This document shows positions 13,267 to 20,750 of a DNA stretch of 23,927 nt, piece after piece. The stretch covers positions 1 through 23,927 of the forward strand of contig CAXNAA020000237.1 in assembly GCA_964200075.2 (NCBI GenBank). The letters are read 5' to 3'. The notes under the pieces were generated by a model that ran no database searches, was not told the origin of the DNA, and was given only the letters and a program-made list of their open reading frames with translations. The DNA is from Sphacelaria rigidula. Its lineage: Eukaryota > Phaeophyceae > Sphacelariales. Position 1 is the first letter of the stretch. Each line of letters starts with the position of its first letter. Position numbers and translations under genes: made by a program.

Positions 13267-14790
13267 TTAAGGAAAGGGAGGGTCAGCTTTTTTCTTTCAT
13301 ATCTATGTCCAGGCTGTGCTCCGGTAAAGTAAAGGAAGGGAGGCATACCGTCTCTATTTCATGTCTCTGTCCAGGCTGTGTTATGGTAGGTGAGAAAAAA
13401 AAGTTAGCTTCTCCATTCCATGTCCATGTCCGGCCTGTGTTATGGTAGGTTGAAGAAAAAGGGGGGTTAGCTTATCCATTTCATGTCTATATCTAGGCTG
13501 TGTTAGGTGGTTCAAGACAAAAGGAGGGTTAGCTTCTCCATTTCATGTCCATGGCCGGGCTGTGTTCAGGTAGGTTAACGAAAAGGGAGGGTGAGCTTCT
13601 TTGTTTCATGTCTATGTCCGGGCTGTGTTACGGTATGTTGAAGAAAAAGGGGGATCAGTTTGTCTTTTTGACGTCTATGTCCGGCCTGTGTTCTGGTTCG
13701 TCAAAGAAAAAGGAGGGTTAGGTTCTTAGTTTCATATCCATGTCCGGGCTGTGTTCTGGTAGGTCAAAGGAAAAAGAGGGTTAGGTTCTTAATTTCATGT
13801 CCACGTCCGGGCTGTATCATGGTAGGTTGGAGAAAAAGGATGGTTAGGTTCTTAATTTCATGTCTTATCCGGGCTGTGTTCCGGTAGGTTCAACAAAGAG
13901 AAAAGGGGGTTAGCTTCTCCATTTCATGCCTACAGCCGGGCTGTGTGAAGGTAGGTGAAAGCAAAAGGAGTGTCGGCTTCTCCATTTCATGTCAATGTCC
14001 GCGCTGTGTTATGGTAGGGGAAAGAAAAATGAGTGTTAGCTTCTCCAATTCATGGCTATGTTCGGGCCGTATTGTGGTAGGTTGAATAAAAGGGAGGGTT
14101 AGCTTTTTCCTTTTATGTCTATGTCCAGGCTGTGCTCCGGTAGACTAAAGGCAGGGAGGGTTATCGTCTCTATTTCATGTCTCTGTCCAGGCTGTGTTAT
14201 GGTAGGTGAGACAAAGGGGGGTTAGCTGCTCCATTCCATGTCCATGTCCGGCCTGTGTTATGGTAGATTGAAGAAAAAGGGGGGTTAGCTTATCCATTTC
14301 ATGTCCATATCCGGTCTGTGGTAGGTGGGTTAAAACAAAAGGAGGGTTAGCTTCTCTTTTTCATGTCCATGGCCGGGCTGTGTTCAGGTAGGTTAACGAA
14401 AAAGGAGGGTGAGCTTCTTCGTTTCATGTTTATGTTCGGGCTGTGTTACGGTATGTTGAAGAAAAAGGGGGATAAGTTTTTTTTTCATGTCCATGTCCGG
14501 GCTGTGTTCTGGTTGGTCAAAGGAAAAGGAGGGATAGGCTCTTCATTTCATGTCCACGTCCGGGCTGTATTATGGTAGGTTGGAGAAAAAGGATGGTTAC
14601 CTTCTCCATTTCATGTCTATGTCGGGGCTGTGTTCCGGTAGGTTCAACAAAGAAAAAAAGGGGGGTTAGCTTCTCCAGTTCATGCCTATAGCCGGGCTGT
14701 GTTATGGTGGGTGAAAGCAAAAGGAGTGTTACCTTCTCCATTTCATGTCAATGTCCGCGCTGTGTCATGGTAGGGGAAAGAAAAAAGGGG
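13180..14790 (+). repeat. Two successive ~0.8-kb higher-order blocks with distinct monomer types
   Basis: Monomers from about 13180 to 13990 recur in the same order from about 14000 to 14790. Matched landmarks include the CATGGCCGGGCTGTGTTCAGG monomer (near 13550 and 14369), the GTTACGGTATGTTGAAG monomer and the TTCAACAAAGA monomer. The offset is about 818 bp in the first part and 756 bp in the last, so the second copy lost one monomer, within the stretch of GTGTTCTGGT monomers at 13690-13770 against 14505-14520. The linkers GTTAGGTTCTTA and TTCTGGTAGGTCAAAG are rare elsewhere in the array. Copies are clearly more diverged than those in the 8.2-12.9 kb domain. Block ends are approximate. Confidence 0.75.
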
Positions 14791-15341
14791 GTTCGTATCT
14801 CTATTCCATGCTATGTCCGGGCTGTGTTGCGGTAGGTTCAAGGAAAGGGAGGGTTAGGTTTTCAAGTTCACGTCCATGTCCGGGCTGTGTTGTGGTAGGT
14901 GGAAGAAAAAGGAGGGTTAACTTTTTCATTTCATGTCGATGTCCGGACTGTTACGGTAGGTTAAAGAAAATGGAGGGTTATCTTCTCCATTCCATGTTTA
15001 TGTCTGGTTAGTGTGATGGTAGGGTAAATTTGAAGGGGGGTTAGGTTCGTAATTCCATGTCTATGTCCGGGCTGTGTTACGGTGGGTTAAATAAAAAGGG
15101 GGTTAGCTTTTCATTTCATATCTATGTCTGGGCTGTATTATGTTAGTGTGAAGAAAAAGTAGGGTTAGCTTTTTCATGTCATGTCTATGTCCGGGCTGTG
15201 TTATAATAGGTTAAATAAAAAGGAGGGTTAGCTTCTCTACTTCATTTCTATGGCTGGGCTGTGTCATCATAGGTAGAAGAGAAAGGAGGGTTATCTTCTC
15301 TATTCATGTCTGTATCCGTGCTGTGTTATGGGGGGTTGAAA
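14790..15341 (+). repeat. Divergent terminal monomers at the satellite edge
   Basis: The last eight or nine monomers keep the core (CTATGTCCGGGCTGTGTTA) but differ from the main types and from each other, with no higher-order order visible. Spacings stay near 60-63 bp. The final recognisable monomer has GTATCCGTGCTGTGTTATGG near 15310-15331 and runs into A-rich DNA. Such decay at an edge is expected when exchange no longer homogenises the outermost copies, but here it is inferred from appearance only. Confidence 0.7.
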
Positions 15342-15450
15342 ACAAAAACAAACAAAAATATGGAAAAGGGAGAAATGTAGAGAAAGAAAAGAAGGAAAAT
15401 ACTAGGAAGGAAAGAAAAACAGAATGGCTAAGGAAAAATAAGTTCTCCGG
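15335..15450 (+). other. A/G-rich (polypurine) tract between satellite and retroelement
   Basis: About 115 bp are almost entirely purines on this strand, mostly short A runs broken by G (for example GAAAGAAAAGAAGGAAAA). It follows the last satellite monomer directly. No gene is seen: the open frames on both strands here are low-complexity by-products. It may be a slippage-expanded version of the A/G-rich satellite linker, or a remnant of a polypurine tract or poly(A) tail from another element. Confidence 0.7.
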
Positions 15451-15585
15451 AGTAGTAAACTTAGGGGGAAAATACCATCTACGGTATATCATGTCTGTAT
15501 CTATTTTGTGTGTTTCTGGGGGGAAACTATTGGGTTGTTTATTTTTTCAGTTTTGTGTCCGTCGGTCCTGGACTTTCGTTTTCTA

Positions 15586-15607
15586 GTGGCGGTCCTATAA
15601 ATGCCAC
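15586..15607 (+). promoter_or_regulatory. TATA box inside a short inverted repeat
   Basis: TATAAA at 15596-15601 lies between GTGGC (15586-15590) and GCCAC (15603-15607), a 5-bp inverted repeat. It is about 360 bp upstream of the likely gag start, a reasonable place for the LTR promoter. A transcription start 25-30 bp downstream would fall near 15625-15632. This rests on motif and position only. Confidence 0.4.
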
Positions 15608-15643
15608 CATAGATTGACAGGTAGAGTGACGTCAGATGGCCGT

Positions 15644-15661
15644 CCAGAACCGTTGTTCTGG
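15644..15661 (+). other. Perfect 7-bp hairpin in the leader
   Basis: CCAGAAC (15644-15650) and GTTCTGG (15655-15661) can pair across a 4-base loop CGTT. The hairpin would lie just downstream of the expected transcription start. In LTR elements, R/U5 hairpins can serve in polyadenylation, dimerisation or packaging; which role applies here, if any, cannot be told. Confidence 0.5.
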
Positions 15662-15893
15662 CCGGGGTTACACAGATAGAGTCAGAACCGTTCCTGGAAT
15701 TGCTCGGAGGAATACCTCGGAGGGAAACCCCGGAAGGAACATTCCTCGGATGAACGCGGGGCATCTTTGCTACGCAATTCAGCCCAGCTGGCTCGCCCAC
15801 ACACGACACAACCCGGTGTGTACTCCGCACCAAACTGCTGAAGAAGAGACCAACGTCTTGTAGAACCTATCAAGGTGCTTATCTCTTCCATAG

Positions 15894-15911
15894 TGGCGTC
15901 AATTGATCAAC
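15894..15911 (+). other. Candidate tRNA primer-binding site
   Basis: TGGCGTCAATTGATCAAC begins with TGG, the complement of the CCA end of tRNAs, and follows three bases after CTTCCA, a possible LTR end. The matching tRNA was not identified. Position between promoter and gag is right; sequence support is weak. Confidence 0.3.
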
Positions 15912-15962
15912 ACGCAAGCGTTGGTGATCGTGGAGTGCGGCCTGCAATTGCTTGGCCGCCTC

Positions 15963-16504
15963 ATGAAAAAAAAAAGAACCGTAAGGCATCCCCGGAGGCC
16001 GAGGCGACGACTGTTGCAGCAATCGCCGACGATGACTATCAAGTAGACTTCGAACCGGAGTCCGACTCTGCTTCTGAGGCAGACGTTAGCCGCCGTGCCG
16101 CTAACAATAACGACAACGAGAAGGATGATGGCAACCGTGACGCCAGCGATGACGACCGTGTCGTCAACTTCGCAACCGAATCCGCGGCTGATGGAGCCGC
16201 CTCTGATGGAACAGCTGCTGGTAGAGACAGCACTGGCAGTAGGGTCAGCGTGCCCGTAGCACGCCACGAGGATGCTCTTGCACCCCTCGAACCCGGAGAC
16301 CTCGTGTGGATCCTGTGGGAGGAGGGGACTCAGGCGCGAATCCTGGTCCTCCGGGAGGGTCGTCAACCCGAGTCCTTCAGTGCCAGTTCTGCAGTATATG
16401 GCGCTGTAGCCGGCACCACAACAGCGGAAGCGTTTCAACACCTAAGTGAAAAGGGTAACATTTCCGCACAAGACGAGAACATCGTAGTTTCACCGCGCAA
16501 ATAG
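15963..16504 (+). pseudogene. gag N-terminal extension (broken)
   Basis: The reading frame begins upstream at a GTG (15875) and contains no ATG in frame. The likely original start is ATG at 15963, now out of frame because a run of ten A follows it at once. In the gag frame the protein starts with a lysine-rich cluster (KKKNRK), then a strongly acidic, Ser/Asp/Glu/Asn-rich stretch of about 90 residues. A compact part follows with GDLVWILW and EGTQARILVLREG (around 16297-16360), recalling the first strands of SH3-like Tudor or PWWP folds. TAG at 16502 ends the frame, and the same frame continues after it into a Pro/Ala-rich linker, so the stop is probably a mutation in one gag protein. The domain resemblance is an impression, not a match. 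Confidence 0.6.
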
Positions 16505-17381
16505 TTTCCGCCGCTGCCCTCGGCATCGTCGCCGAGCGAACCAGCCATTCCGTTTGCGCCTACTATTAGTGGCGCACCACCCGCGTCGTTGGTGGCCCCA
16601 CCTAGTTGCGCGCCCATACTACCCGCAGCTGCCCGTGCAGTCCCGGCTCTTACGTCAACACCGTACGTTGCCGTAGCCCCCACACTAAGCAGTGGAGTAG
16701 CGGTCACTTGGACTCCGTCAGTTGAAACAGCAATTTCCACCGTTGCAAATGTGCCAGCCAACGCCGTTAGCGTTACACCCGCGCCTGCTTGTTCTTACCT
16801 ATGCACTGCTGCCAGCGTTTCCGTTACCGCAGCTGACCTGCGTAGTCTCACTCGTTTGACTAGTGATAACTCTCAAGACGTACTTGAAACCTTGAAACAT
16901 TTTCGTGTGATTGTTGGGTTGAAGGCAGCAGCTGTCTCGTCGGACCCTGTTTTTGCCGATAGCCTTGCTCTCAAGCACGTTGCACTTGTAGAATCAGGAG
17001 AGGATTTGACTCTCATTCAACAGATCATCTCAGGGCAGATCAACTGCGCAAATGCCGCAGACACACCTGATCCCGAAACCCCAGGGTCCCACCTCCCCCC
17101 CCGTACGTGGAAAGAGATGGTGAACACACTTTGTACTTCCTTCTCTCCGCAAACTCGATTGAAGAAGGCCCAACCCAAATCGCCGCCATCAACCAAGGGA
17201 CCAACGAGTCCGTAGCCTCGTATGCCCTCCGTTATCGTAACATACTGTCTCCTCTCATGGCAGCCGTAGAGCGGGCAGAAGGGAGTCGTACTCCGTGGAA
17301 TTGCATGACAGTAGAGCTCTGGCAAATCGGTCTCACCCCGACTCTCCGTCTCATGCAACTTGAAATAAGGCACCCGTATCG
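16505..17381 (+). pseudogene. gag capsid-like region (frameshifted)
   Basis: After a Pro/Ala/Ser/Val-rich linker (to about 16830) comes a helical, capsid-like part. In the first frame it includes LRSLTRLTSDNSQDVLETL and later RTWKEMVNTLCTSFSP. Near 17150 the frame changes by one base and the protein continues with QIAAINQGTNESVASYALRY, the gag block of Ty3/gypsy elements in which a tryptophan helix is followed by a 'QG..ESVa.Y..R(F/Y)' helix. WQIGLTPTLR follows near 17320. A second frame change near 17371-17382 leads to the nucleocapsid-like part. Gag normally assembles the cytoplasmic particle that packages element RNA. The first frame ends at a stop at 17213-17215, so no complete capsid can be made. 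Confidence 0.7.
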
Positions 17382-17955
17382 TTGCGGGAGGCCGAAGAAC
17401 GTGGTCGCCGTAGCGAAGCCGTCGATTCCGTCAATTCCAATGGGATCACTGTCAGTGCACTAAGTGGTTCCTCCGCTGTACCTCATCGTCCGTCTCGTCA
17501 ACCCGTGTCACAGGCGCAAGCTGCAACGCAGCAAGCGACCGCTCGCGCTGCCGCCAATCGCCCATCCTCACGTATCTTGATCGCGTCCGCAGCGACCAGG
17601 GGCAACAGCAACCCCAACACGCGCGCTGCTGGGGGCAGCCGCAACAGCAACGCCAACGCCCGTGGCGGGGAAAACAGGAACAACTCCCATGACCGCTCGT
17701 TGGGAGGTAGCAACCGCAACCGCAACGGCGCTCGTTCGTCGCGCGCTCGATATAGTCACCGCCTCGACCCCGACCGCGCGGGTTGCACTCATGAAAATGA
17801 CTTATATAAAGTGCGAATCGCGGGATTCACACGACCTCGACCACTGCTGGCGCAGGGAGGACGATGAGATTGACGCTGCAGAGATCGCCGCCGGGATCGC
17901 ACTGTCCAAGCGCCGCCGTCGGCGCACCCGGCGGGAGGATTCCGGCTCCGAGTAG
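17382..17955 (+). pseudogene. gag nucleocapsid-like basic region with degenerate zinc knuckle
   Basis: It opens with an Arg/Glu-rich helix (LREAEERGRRSEAVDS) and an Ala/Gln linker. About 55 residues rich in Asn, Arg, Ser and Gly follow (17580-17765), as expected for an RNA-binding nucleocapsid. The frame changes near 17805. Just after it come CESRDSHDLDHCW and an acidic helix, resembling the last half of a retroviral CCHC zinc knuckle ending in C-W; the first cysteine pair is not recognisable across the frame change. The segment ends with an arginine cluster (SKRRRRRTRRED, about 17905-17943) and an in-frame TAG at 17953. That stop may be the old gag terminator or a mutation, since the protease lies in the same frame beyond it. 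Confidence 0.6.
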
Positions 17956-19113
17956 GGGTGCCCAGGTGTTGTGCCCGTAGCATCTGGGATAAAACCTACC
18001 AGTACCGTGTCGCTTGGTAGGAAGGGCGTTAAACGACCCCGTAGTCGTTTGGCGTCACTTGCAAATTCGTTGCCTGCGAGTCGTGAGTCGCATAGCATTC
18101 CGCGTAGCCAGCATGACTGTAGAGATTCGGTAGATAAGAGTCAGTCATTGCCTGCTCTAACACGTCTTGGTGTTAGGGTAAAGTCTCCCGTGAGCTTTCC
18201 CGCTAGAAGAATAGAGTGCCCCGTTGGCGCAGCCATTTCCCCCCTGGAAAGTAGCGAGTCTATTGGTGTTCGAAGTGTCCGAAAACCAAAAGCCAGCAGA
18301 GAGGTTCAGGTGGAACCGGCATCGAATCGTAGTTCGAGCGGCCGTAAGAAGAGGAAAATTGAACATCATGGCGGAATTAATGAGAATACACGTGTTTCTC
18401 GTTATCTTTCTTCGCTGTCGCGGAAGAAGTCTTCGCTGTTTTTTTCTTGTTTGTCCAAGCGTGTTCGTACGCCTAGATATATTAATGATCACTTCGTTCC
18501 GGAGTTGACCATTGATACTGCAAGTGATGTCACGTGCGTTTCACTTTCGTACTTGAAACGACATCACACCTTATCGTTTGCTCAACTCGAGCCCGTACCA
18601 CCCTCTCACATGAAGTTAAATGCCGCGAATGGAGCGCCACTTCAAGTGTTGGGTTATCTTTCGTTAATCGTTCGTTTGGGAGACGTCTCCCGCCGTATTG
18701 ATGCCTTGGTGATCCCTTCCCTCGGCCCTGATCAAATCTTGCTTGACAATGACGTAATGTCTCGTTTCGGTGCAGAACTTGATTGGAAGAACGAACAACT
18801 GACTTTTGCATCGAATGATACCGTTCTCCCGGCGTTACATCGTGAAGTACCACGCGCCAGCAGCACGCCTTCATCCACGTTCACCGTTGCTGCTGTGCAC
18901 AAAAAAGCACGTGAGCATTCGATCACCCTGCATCGACGTTATAACATTCCCCGCAGGCATAACGCAATCGTAGAAGCGTACTCGGAGGCCATACCGTTAC
19001 ATGATACTACCGTTGTAGTTGAACCTCGTTTGTTGACAACTGAAGAAATCAAATCCGGTGACTTTCCCATCGAATTTGAACGTGTACTCGTCGCGCGTAC
19101 TCTGACTACTTGA
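17956..19113 (+). pseudogene. pol N-terminal linker and aspartic protease
   Basis: From about 17971 an unbroken frame runs to TGA at 19111. The first ~170 residues are a Ser/Arg-rich linker with no known domain and a nuclear-localisation-like GRKKRKIEH (18340-18366). The retropepsin follows: LTIDTASDVTCVS with the catalytic Asp codon at 18514 (D-T-A-S in place of the usual D-T/S-G-A/S), then a flap-like region and ILLDNDVMSRFGAELDW (around 18736-18789), matching the 'ILG.DfL...ga.iDw' end of gypsy proteases. The rest is the protease-RT connector. The enzyme would cut Gag-Pol during particle maturation. Asp is kept, but the change from Gly to Ala may lower activity. The TGA stop cuts protease from RT. 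Confidence 0.8.
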
Positions 19114-20337
19114 CATGCTCGGGATGGCGTAGTATATTTACAAGTTGCCAATCCGTCGTCGGAGTCTCTCGCATTACATGAGAACCTAGTCCTTGGAAAA
19201 CTGTCTCCAGTTGAGATCGTACAACCTGACAAACTTCGCGTGCATGCCGTTGCAGCGACTCCCAAAACCGTAGGTGAAATCGCTCATGCACGCCGAGAAC
19301 TCACAGAACCGTTAGAGAAAGCTTTCGCTGACTCCACCTTTTCCCCTGAGCATCAAGCTCGAGTGTTGGATTTGTGTGCAAAATACCGTCCTGTGTTTTC
19401 GTTGAACCGAAGTGAACTCGGAAAATGCACCACCCATGACGCAATGTTTCCCTTACCGCCCAACACTAAACCTGTGAGCCGCCGACCGTACCGTGCCACC
19501 CCTCGCGCCGAAGCCGTTAATGATAAGTGCGTGAAGGATATGCTTACTGACGGGATCATTGAATAACTACCTAGCCCGTGGGGTTCCCCCGTCACGATTG
19601 TCGCTCGTAAAGATGGTCAACCTCGTTTCTGCGTCGACTACCGTACTACGTTGAACAAGCTGCTGATTCGCAAGACGCGGCCGATGGCGAACATGGAGTC
19701 CAACCTCGACACCGTCGGCAGCGCACAATTCATCTCCGTTGCCGACATACAGAGCGCGTACTGGCAGCTTCCAGTAAGGTCAGACCACGTAGAGCGTACG
19801 GCGTTTGTTACCAACCAAGGCAAATACTGTCATAAGAGAATGCCGTTTGGGGTGTGTAATGCGCCATGGATTTTCACTGAGATGGCCCATAAAACGTGAG
19901 GCTACATTCCCGAATTGTTGATTTACATGGATGCTCTCTGTGTCTTGTCGGCGAATTTCGAGAATCATTTGAAGTCTTTGGAGAGCATGTTCGTAGCTCT
20001 GTAGACAGCTGGACTGACATTGCAACCGTCGAAGGTCGCGTTTGGTCCTAAATCGATTGGATATCTTGGGCACGTAATTTCCAAAGACGGCGTTTCTGTT
20101 GGGGTGGATCGGATTGAAGCTATCAACGCACTTCCGACACCCACCTGCATCAAAGAACTTCGCTCAGTGCTTGGGGTCGTTAATTTTGTGCGCCGTTTTA
20201 TTCCTGAATACGCCGAAGTTACTGCACCCTTGGTGGAACTCACAAAAAAAGAGTATGCCACAAACTCTCGTTTCAAAAAGGCTTGGAATGTCAACCACGA
20301 TGTGGCATTTGCGCACATCAAGCGTCTGTTGGTTTCA
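19114..20337 (+). pseudogene. Reverse transcriptase (four stops, mutated catalytic motif)
   Basis: The same frame as the protease continues. RT blocks appear in order: polymerase N terminus with KYRPVFSLNRSELG; DGIIE followed by a stop (19564) and SPWGSPVTIVARKDG; RFCVDYRTTLN; FISVADIQSAYWQL with the first catalytic Asp (codon 19744); MPFGVCNAPWIF; then the active-site loop reading YMDA (19924-19935) where YxDD is expected; and the thumb-side GYLGHVISKDGV. The second Asp of the pair is replaced by Ala (GCT at 19933), which removes a metal-binding residue. Further stops lie at 19897 (TGA) and 20002 (TAG), plus the 19111 TGA at the upstream border. The domain would copy element RNA into cDNA; this copy cannot. 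Confidence 0.9.
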
Positions 20338-20750
20338 GCCCCCGTTTTACATTTCCCGGATTTTTCCAGAGAGTTTGTCGTCCACGTTGATTCGTCTGAA
20401 GTCGGATGTGGTGCTTTCCTTGCCCAACCGTCTGAGGATGATGACAATACCCTAGACATCATTGCTTACTATAGCCACCGTTTCAAACATGGGCAACGAC
20501 ACTATTCAGCGTCGATCAAGGAGTGTTGTGGAGTAGTGCATGCCTTAGCGCACTGTAGACCCTATCTTTTGGACGGCATTTCACCGTGATGACTGACCAC
20601 TGCGCACTCACGCATTTGTACTACATGCAATATACTAGCAACATGCTCACTCGTTAAGCTATTGATCTCCAAAATTACGACTTTACTGTATAGAATATAC
20701 CCGGGAAACTGAACGTAGTCCCCGATGCACTATCTCGTTTGTTCGGCGAA
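20338..20750 (+). pseudogene. RNase H domain (frameshift and two stops)
   Basis: The gypsy RNase H is recognised by its acidic residues in order: FVVHVDSSEVGCGAFL with Asp at 20389, HYSASIKECCGVVHAL with Glu at 20521, TDHCAL with Asp at 20595 and VVPDALSR with Asp at 20724. All four are kept. The frame shifts by one base near 20578-20580, between the Glu block and the TDH block, and in the second frame TAA (20655) and TAG (20691) interrupt it. The domain would degrade the RNA strand of the RNA/DNA hybrid and continues directly from RT. The run DALSRLFG marks its end, as in most Ty3/gypsy elements. Confidence 0.88.

Larger units (their letters stand above)
1..15341 (+). repeat. Tandem satellite array, ~62-bp monomer, about 245 copies
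   Basis: The whole stretch is built of head-to-tail monomers of about 62 bp (spacings of 58 to 65 bp seen). A typical monomer starts with GGGTTAGCTT, has a short pyrimidine-rich piece (CTCCATTT), a conserved core CATGTCTATGTCC-GGGCTGTG, then TTATGGTAGGTT and an A/G-rich linker ending in a G run. The core is the best conserved part; linker and G run vary most. All monomers face the same way and no inversion was seen. Recurrent monomer types can be told apart by diagnostic words, such as CCAAAAGTCGAGC, GTCCGCGCTGTG, GGCTATATCC, GCTCCGGTAGATTGAACG, TACCGTCTCC and TACGATGAATAAAAG. Because many monomers are near 63 bp, chance open frames of up to 134 codons run through it, but nothing indicates coding. 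The left end is cut by the window. Unit count is my estimate from average spacing. Confidence 0.97.
15503..15890 (+). mobile_element. Candidate 5' LTR or leader
   Basis: This stretch lies between the last satellite-like bases (CATGTCTGTATCT, ending near 15502) and gag. It has no convincing gene. It contains a TATAAA box, two strong hairpin-type repeats, and a GC-rich part with the repeated word CTCGGAGG (around 15701-15722). It ends with CTTCCA just before a TGG-beginning primer-site candidate, as expected for an LTR ending in CA. No second copy was found downstream by eye, so LTR identity is inferred from position and signals only. It could instead be an untranslated leader or the 3' part of a longer, truncated LTR. 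Confidence 0.4.

Noticed and set aside
1-15341. CRISPR array
   Set aside because: Repeats are contiguous and variable with no unique spacers, and the linked element is a eukaryotic retrotransposon.
15636-15863. 75-codon open frame in the leader
   Set aside because: No domain, lies in the presumed LTR/leader, and ends before gag in a different frame.
15899-16441. 180-codon open frame on the minus strand
   Set aside because: It is antisense to gag, has no recognisable domain, and open antisense frames are expected opposite this GC-rich coding sequence.
16502-20693. All stops taken as proof of C-to-T (methylation or RIP-like) decay
   Set aside because: TAA, TAG and TGA are always one C-to-T step from CAA, CAG or CGA, so the stops alone prove nothing. 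Frameshifts and the A-to-C change at 19933 show other mutation types. A comparison with intact copies is needed.
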